A stretch of DNA of 34,693 bases, from assembly GCA_945787635.1 (NCBI GenBank), contig CALZIK010000115.1, forward strand, positions 1 through 34,693, in the 5' to 3' direction. Positions 25,221 to 32,500 of the stretch are shown here, piece by piece. The stretch comes from Thermoanaerobaculia bacterium (GTDB taxonomy: Bacteria > Acidobacteriota > Thermoanaerobaculia > Multivoradales > JAHEKO01). A program made the position numbers and the translations under genes. The notes under the pieces were generated by a model that did no database searches, was not told where the DNA came from, and was given only the letters and a program-made list of their open reading frames with translations. Numbering within the stretch: the stretch's first letter is position 1; each line of letters starts with the position of its first letter.

Positions 25221-25236
25221 ACACCGAGCGCGGTGT
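25221..25236. terminator. hairpin between convergent genes
   Basis: ACACCG (25221-25226) and CGGTGT (25231-25236) form a perfect 6-bp stem with a 4-base loop. It sits in the 72-base gap between the convergent transpeptidase and peptidase genes. There is no U-tract, so termination by this structure is uncertain. Confidence 0.35.
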
Positions 25237-25263
25237 GGCGCCCTGCCGCACCGGACGCTGCAT

Positions 25264-26178
25264 CTACCTAGCCAACGGAGCCTGATCGAGCGCAGGCTCC
25301 GGTAGTCGCTGGTTGAGCCAGCGCACGAGGTCCATCCACATCTCTTCCTGCTCGGCGGAGGTCGGCATGATGCCCGCGCTCGGCAGCTCGATGGTCACCA
25401 CCGGCAGGCCGAGGTGGGCGCCGGCCCATCTGCCGAGGGAGCCCGGATAGGTTCCCAGCTGATTCAGCCAGAGTGGACCGAAGCGATCCGGCGGATCCGG
25501 GGGGCCGTCGAAGTCCAGAACCTCGAGGGGCGCGTGGATGGCTACGATGACGTCCGGGCGGAACGCTTCGATCTCGGCGGCCAGCCACCGGCTCTCGGGC
25601 TCTGACAGCGGGCCCGTTCCAGGGAAGCGGCGGGGGTTGCTGCCGGTTTGCTCGACCCAGTGCGCATGTGCCGCTTTTTGCCAGTCAGGTGACGGAAAAT
25701 TGCGGTTCAGATCGACTCCCCGCGCGTTTTCCCGGCGCGCCGGACGCCGCAACAACCCGTCCGGATTCAAGGCCGGAACGATGCGCCAGTGAAAGAGACC
25801 GGAGTGATGCCTTCGCAGCACCTCGATCCACTTGAAGAGGATGCTCACGGACGAGAGTTCGTCGCCGTGAATTCCTCCGAACAGCAGGACTCTGCCGCGC
25901 ACCGGCCTGCCGGGTGCGGGCCCGAACTCCCTCACAAGAAGTTGCACGCCCTCCACGGATCGCGCGCCGGCCAGGGCGAAATCGGCTTGCCGGCAATCTC
26001 CTTCCGTGACGCTCCCCAGCCGGTCGGCCAGGCCAGCACAGGTCTCGGCGCGCGCGAGGGCCAGCTCCCGTTCGAGTGATTTCCAGGAGATGAACCACTC
26101 CCCGGCAGCGACCGCTGGCTGCGCGGCCACCAAAAGGGCCGCTACGACGAGGGCCTTCAGGTTACGAAACAATTGCAT
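25264..26178 (-). CDS. secreted M14 zinc carboxypeptidase, MpaA-like
   Basis: 304-residue exported metallopeptidase. A signal peptide (about 1-25) supports the ATG at 26178; an upstream in-frame start would add a charged, Pro-rich extension. The M14 active site is complete: Zn ligands H104 and E107 (GGIHGDE) and H215 (VAIHAPLEV), substrate-binding N151/R153 and DLNRNFP (156-162), and catalytic E264 (TIELPSAG). MpaA-type enzymes cut the gamma-D-Glu-meso-DAP bond of murein tripeptide. The location beside an L,D-transpeptidase fits peptidoglycan turnover. No Shine-Dalgarno is apparent before the start. Confidence 0.9.
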   Translation of the reverse strand: MQLFRNLKALVVAALLVAAQPAVAAGEWFISWKSLERELALARAETCAGLADRLGSVTEGDCRQADFALAGARSVEGVQLLVREFGPAPGRPVRGRVLLFGGIHGDELSSVSILFKWIEVLRRHHSGLFHWRIVPALNPDGLLRRPARRENARGVDLNRNFPSPDWQKAAHAHWVEQTGSNPRRFPGTGPLSEPESRWLAAEIEAFRPDVIVAIHAPLEVLDFDGPPDPPDRFGPLWLNQLGTYPGSLGRWAGAHLGLPVVTIELPSAGIMPTSAEQEEMWMDLVRWLNQRLPEPALDQAPLAR

Positions 26179-26534
26179 TGGGCGGCGGTGGGGGGGTTCT
26201 GGGGCGCGAAGCCTAGTATGCACCGAATGGTCGCCGGAGCGTGTGAATCACGGCGCATTGCGCAAATCGTAATACAGGGCAGAGGCAGAGAGGAAAAAAA
26301 CGGTGTGTCGACTCTGGCACGTTGACTGCAAAAGCCTAGCCTTGGAACCGTTCGGAGGCGAAAAAGCGGCGCTTGCTTTCCGCTAGCCACCAGAGACGGC
26401 CAGAAAGCGAAGAAACGATGTCGACGCGCAAGGGGTACCACACCAAATCACTGTGTCCGGTGAGTCAAGCACTAGCTGTTTCTCGAAAGGCGAGTTCCCT
26501 GACGCAATTCTTGCGCTAGCCTCTGTAATCTGCG
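26179..26534 (+). other. 356-base intergenic region upstream of the giant gene
   Basis: Gap between the divergent peptidase and giant-protein genes, visibly richer in A/T than the coding regions around it. It holds the sigma-54-like site described separately, a TTGCGCAA palindrome in the upstream half, and A-rich and pyrimidine patches. No convincing RNA gene or repeat is visible. A 32-codon frame at 26227 is considered accidental. Confidence 0.6.
26315..26330 (+). promoter_or_regulatory. candidate sigma-54 (-24/-12) promoter
   Basis: TGGCACGTTGACTGCA matches the sigma-54 consensus TGGCACG-N4-TTGCA at 11 of the 12 defined positions, with the correct GG-to-GC spacing; the only difference is C for the first T of the -12 element. 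It points toward the giant gene, with a leader of about 200 bases. No activator binding site was established and rpoN is not in the window. Confidence 0.5.
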
Positions 26535-29500
26535 ATGATTAAAAGAACTTCAGGGCTGGCCGCTGGCGGCTCAAACAGTCTTCAAAGTTTGGTTTTTGTC
26601 TTGTCGACCCTAGGCCGAAAGAGGAGCGCGTGTAGGGAGTCCGCGTCGGCGTTCACGGCCTGCCTCTTCGTGCTGGCACTGCTTGTGGGCCTTCCGGCGC
26701 GCGCCCAGACCCTCGTCCAGGAGTTCTTCGTCCCGCTGCCGGCGACCCAGGTACGCATCTGGGCTGACGGGATCCAGGACCTGGCCGAAAACGAGACCAT
26801 GCGCTCGGTGATCTCGATGACGGTCACGGCCGACGATACGGTCATTTACTTCGATCATTGGGAGAACGGTTACGAGCTCGAGATCGCGGCGCCCCTCGTT
26901 CTGTGGACTGGTGCTCCGAACGATCCCGGGAGCCAGATCTGGGGTGATCAGGACTGCAACAACGGAGCGATTCCCACCGTGACCTGCACGGTCGGATCCG
27001 ACGACAAGCTCAATTCCGGTGACGTGATCATCCTCGAAAGCGACGTTCCGCTCGGGCCCGGCAACGTGAGGAATCCCGCCCAGACGTTCTTCGACGGCCG
27101 CGACAGGTTCGCCAGCACCGAGCTGCTCGCGGTAACCCGAGCCGCGTGGCCGTCTTCGGGGGTGCAGGCCCAGCTGGGCGGCGCGGTCGAAGTGTTCGAC
27201 ACCAGCAAGTGGGGCACCCAGTACGAGGCTCCGATCGGAGAGAACGCCGGCCTGGCCGCGTTCGAATACGTCGGCCTCTCGATCATGGCGGAAGAGGACG
27301 GCACGCTGGTGAGCGTCGACGCCAACGGCGACGGAGACTTCGTAGACGCGAACGACCTGCTCAATGTCCCGCTGAATCAGGGCGAGAGCCTGCTGGCCGG
27401 CGCCGTCGGCCCGACGGACGACATCCTGGTGGGCGCGGTCGTCGATGCCAGCGCCGACGTGCAGGTCGATCTGCTCACCGCCAACGAAGGCACGACCTAC
27501 GAGGGCCGCTGGTACAGCATGGTGCCGACCGCCGATTGGAGCAACGAGTACTTCAGTCCGGTGGCCTCGACCGTAACCGGCGACGAGGTTCGGCTCCATC
27601 TCTACAATCCCGGCAGTGGTGCGATCACGGTCAAGATCTTCGAGCTGATCGCTGGAGTCCCGACCTGCACCAACCAGACCGTCGGAGCCGGCGCAACGGT
27701 CGAATACACCCTCAGTATCGAGTCGCCGCTCTCGGCGGCCCAGCTCTTGAGCGATGGCACCAACTGTGCCGCGGTCGCCACCGCCGGCGGGGATTTTTTT
27801 GCCATCGCCTCGATCGACCGGAACGCAACGATTCACGACTGGGGCTTCACCCTGATCCCGACGTCGTCCTTGACGCCGACGGCGGTCGCCGGCTGGGCGC
27901 CGGGTTCGACCGACCTGTCCGAGAACGTTAGCCCCGTCTGGGTGACCGTGATCGATCCCCCCGGCGGAACGACGACGGTCTACGTCGATTTCGACGCCGA
28001 CCCCGGGACCGGCGGCTTGATCGATGCCTTCGGCAACCGCTACGACCAGGCGTTTACCGCGAACCGGCTCGAGGCGATCCGGATCTTCGATCGGGCGCCT
28101 CCCGACATCAATCCCGCGGATGCCTGCATGTCCGGTGACTGCGACCAGACCGGCCTGCGGGTCTACACGATCGACGGCACGCGCCTGACCGCGGCGTGGG
28201 GCCAGGATCCGGCCTTTTCGTCGTCCGGGCAGCCCCAGCAGCTCGACATGGGAACGACGGTTCTCCCGTTCTCGAGCCTGGCGGCTTTCAAGTCGGGCGC
28301 GCTTCTCGACGACAACAACAACAACGGCGGACTGGATCCCGGAGAGACCGTTCTCTACTCGATTCGAGTGGTCAACACCGGGATCGTGCCGATCAGCAAC
28401 ATCGATCTGGTCGACACCCTCGATCCGAACACGACCTACGTCCTCGAATCGACCCAGGTCGACGGTGCGGCGATTCCGGACGACATCGCGCCCGACACGC
28501 CGTTCCCGCTCGATACAGACGCCGGACATCCCACCGGGTACTCGCTGGTGGCGCCGCCGGACGAGCTCGCGCCGGGTGGAGAGATCCTGATCACCTTCGT
28601 TGCCCAGGTCAACGACCCGCTTCCCGCCGGCGTCGAGGAGATCGTCAACAACGTCGTCGTGACCTCGGACTCGGAGACCTTCGTCGATGCCGATGTGGCT
28701 CCCCTGCCGGCAGGGGAGGTGACGGTCGCGAAGAGCTCGAGCGCGGCGGGCTCGCCGGTGGTCCCCGGACAGGCCATCACCTATACGGTGACCGTGACCA
28801 ACACCTCCGGCAGTCCGGTCACGGGGGTCGAGCTGAGCGACGTGCTCCCCGCCGAAGTCAGCTATGTCCCCAACAGTACAGTGGCAACGGGTCCGGAGCA
28901 GCATTTCGTGCGCGACGTCTTCGAGGCGCAAAGCTACGCCAACCAGGATGGACCCAACGCCTGGAACGGGCCCTGGGTGGAGATCGACGCCGCGGGCGGC
29001 GGCGCCACGGGAGGCGACGTGCAGGTGTTCCTCGGCCCGGCCAATGGCGAGCTTCGCATGGAGGATGCCGGTTCGGCGGCGGCCCGCTCGGCGGGCGATC
29101 TGACCGTGATCGGCGGGCCCAACCCGTTCGCGGCGCTGCTGTTCGACTTTCGAATGGACTCCGGGGTCGACACCACCGATGCGGTCGAGATCGAGTGCTC
29201 CGCGGCGGGCACGGGCGGAACGTTCAACCCGGTTCCGGACAGCACCTTGGACGGGATCGATGGCGACGTCAACGCGTTGCCCGGCGGCCGCTTGGGCTAC
29301 GATTTGTCTGCCTGTATACCTGGAGTCGGCAATACCGCGGCGCGCTTCCGGTTCCCGGGCGGGGACTTCGACGGCGGTACCGAGTTCTTCTATACGGACG
29401 TCGTGGACGTGCGGGTCGCAGGCGACAGCCGCGAGGCGCGGGATGACTTCTCCTCCGGCTATACCGGCGGCAGCGGCGTACCCTGCGGCAATCCGCCGGT

Positions 29501-32500
29501 TGCTCCCTGTGGCTGGCCGGCCGCGCCCGGAGGCAACTGGAGCGAGACCGACGCGGGAGGCGGTGGATCGGGCGGCGGCAACGTCCTGGTGACAGTGGGG
29601 GGGCAGCTGCAGCTCGGCGGCCCGGTCGACGGCAGCGCCCAGCGGGAGGTCGATCTTTCGGGAAGCGTCTTCGCCATTCTGAGCTTCGACTACGACACCA
29701 GCCAGGGCATCGGCAGTTCTCTCGAAGACGACGACCGGTTGCGGGTCGAGCTTTCGAGCTCGGGTGTCGCCGGCACGTTCACGGCGATCGGCGAGTTCGT
29801 CAACGATCCCGACGGGTCTCGCAGCTACGACATCACGCCGTTCATCTCGGCCAACACCGCGATCCGCTTCCGGATTTCGCAAGCGACCGAAGCCAACGAG
29901 TTCTTCACCATCGACAATGTGAGGGTCAAGGCCGGCATTCAGGTGGCGGATACCAAGGACAACGACGGCTCTGCCGTCCCGAATCCCGAGCTCGTCAACG
30001 GCACGCCCCCGGTGATCACCCTGCCCGCCGACAGCTTTGCGCTGGCGCCCGGTGAGGTGATGACGGCTACGTTCCAGGTCATCGCCGACAGCCCGCTGAC
30101 CGTTCCCTTCCTGACCAATACCGCGATCGCGCGCACCTTCGAGAATCCCAATCCGGTTCAGGGCCGGGTGACCGATTTCGTGAGCCCCGGCGGCGCGATC
30201 GGCGATCTGGTCTGGCTGGACGTGGACGAGGACGGCTTCTACGACATTTTCGAGCCCGGCCTGGCCAATGTCCGGGTCGAGCTGCGAGACGGCGTCTGCA
30301 CGCCGCTGCCCTCCGGCATGGCCGATTGCCCGACGACGCTGACCAATGCCAACGGCGAGTACCTCTTTGACCGGTTGCCGGCGGGGACCTACGAGGTCTT
30401 CGTCGACGAGACCACGATTCCGACCGGCCTCTCGATCGCTCCGGGTTCCGTCAACCCGGTCGCGATGATCGTGATTACCGCAACCGAGGTCTTTCTGGAC
30501 GTCGATTTCGGGTACTCACCGGCTCCGACACTCGGAGCCCTGGGTGACTATGTCTGGAACGACTCCGACGGCGACGGCATCCAGGATCCGGGCGAGCTGG
30601 GGATCGCCGGCGTGACCGTGCGGCTGCTCGACGCGGCGACCGGAGCGGTCGTCGATACCGTCGTCACCGGAGCGGACGGCAAGTACCTGTTCACCGATGT
30701 GACCCCGGGCGAATACATTGTCGCGATCGATCCGGCCGAGCTCGGCGGCGGAGGAGACCTCGACGGTTTCAGCGCGACGACCGGCCCGCAGAGCATCGGC
30801 TCGGCAACCAGCGCGCCGTTCACCTTGGCGGCCGGTGAGGCGATCACCGACCTCGACTTCGGCTACGCCAACGCGTGCCTGCCGCGGATCGACTTCGAGA
30901 CCGATAGCACCGGTACCGCACTCGTGCGCGGGCAGGTCATCGACAGCGAGTTCTCGCGGTGGGGCGTCGCGGTGAGCTTTACGGCCAACGCCCCCGGTAC
31001 CGGACCCGCGATGATCTTCGCCACGCAGCTTCCGACCGGTGGGGACCTGGATCTCGGATCGCCGAATCAGACTTGCATGCCGCCCGGACTCGGCCAGGGC
31101 CTGGGCGGAGAGCTCGGCCAGCCGGGGGAAAACTGCGTCGCCCAAGGCAACGTGCTGATCATTTCGGAAGACGGGGACGCGACCGATCCGGACGACAACC
31201 TGAATGGCGGGACGATCACCTTTGATTTCAACTATGACGTCGATATTGCGAGTATCGATTTCATGGACGGCAACTCGCCTGGCAACACTGTCGAGACCTT
31301 TGACGCCGGTTTGATGTCGTTGGGGACGGTAGCCATCGCCGACTTGGGCAGCAACAGCGTCCAGAGCGTAGCGGTCGGCGAGACCGGTGTGCGGCGTTTG
31401 ACCGTGGTTCTGGACGACGCGGGCGCTCTGGCGGCGATCGATTTCTGCGCCTCGCCTCCTCTTCATCCGGTGTCCGATACCGTGTGGCTGGACGAGAACG
31501 GCGACGGAACCTTCTCCCCGGGCGAGCAGGCCATCGCGGGCGTTACGGTGAGCTTGCTCGACGCCGGCGGCAACGTGATCGGCACCGCGGTGAGCGGGCC
31601 GGACGGCAAGTTCGTGTTCCCGTTGGTGCCGGACGGCAGCTACACGATTCGCATCGACGATTCGGACGCCAAGCTGACCGAGTTTTTCGGCACGACCGCC
31701 GCGGCGAAGGCGGCGGCACTTCCGATCACCGTCGCCGGCGGACCGGTCTCGGGCATCAACTTCGGCTACTACGCGCCCGGCAATATCGGTGACCTGGTGT
31801 GGAGCGACGCCAACGGCAATGGCGTCCGGGATGAAGGCGAGCCCGGGATCGAAGGCGTGACCCTGGATCTGGTCGACGCTACGACCGGGATGGTCGTTGG
31901 CACGACCACAACCGCAGCGGACGGTAGTTATCTCTTCAGGGCCCTGCCGGTGGGCTCGTACTCGGTGCGAGTGACCGACGTGACGATGGTCCTGACCGGC
32001 TATGCGCAGACCGCCGATCCCAGTGAGCCCGGAGTTCCGTGCGGGATCTGCAACGCCGAGGGCAGCACGACGGTTACCCTCAACCGCAGCGATCTGGCCC
32101 AGGATTTCGGCTACCGCAGGACCGTGCCGTTGCCGGTGGTCTCAGGCACGGTGTTCCTCGATCCGGATCGCGACGGCGTTCTGGACTCGGGTGAGCCGCG
32201 TTTTGAAGGCGTCACCGTGACCTTGTTCGACGCCGGTCCAGACGGAATCTTCGGCACCAATGACGACCTGATCGTGGCGGAGACCCGAAGCGATCCCGCT
32301 GGTTTCTACACGTTCCCGGACATCCCACCGGGGAACTACCAGGTGGCCGTGACCGACCGGGCCCGGATCCTCGAGGGGTACACCCTCACCAGCGGCCTGG
32401 ACGCGATTCCGATCACGGTGGCAGGCATGGACGTAACCGGAATCGACTTCGGCTACATTCGTGATCCGGGCACCGCTTCGATCGGAGACACCGTTTGGCT

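Noticed and set aside
26227-26325. 32-codon frame preceded by TAGTAT and a 7-base gap
   Set aside because: Short and composition-typical; it ends inside the sigma-54-like site. A chance match is more likely than a leaderless small gene.
26334-26362. Second GGAAC element in the intergenic region as an ECF promoter
   Set aside because: GGAACC is not followed by a suitable -10 at the right distance.
26610-29882. 1090-codon open frame on the minus strand, antisense to the giant gene
   Set aside because: Its translation is Arg/Gly/Asp-rich with no domain or signal peptide, while the + strand frame gives clear DUF11 and SdrD_B domains. It is a byproduct of high GC and codon bias.
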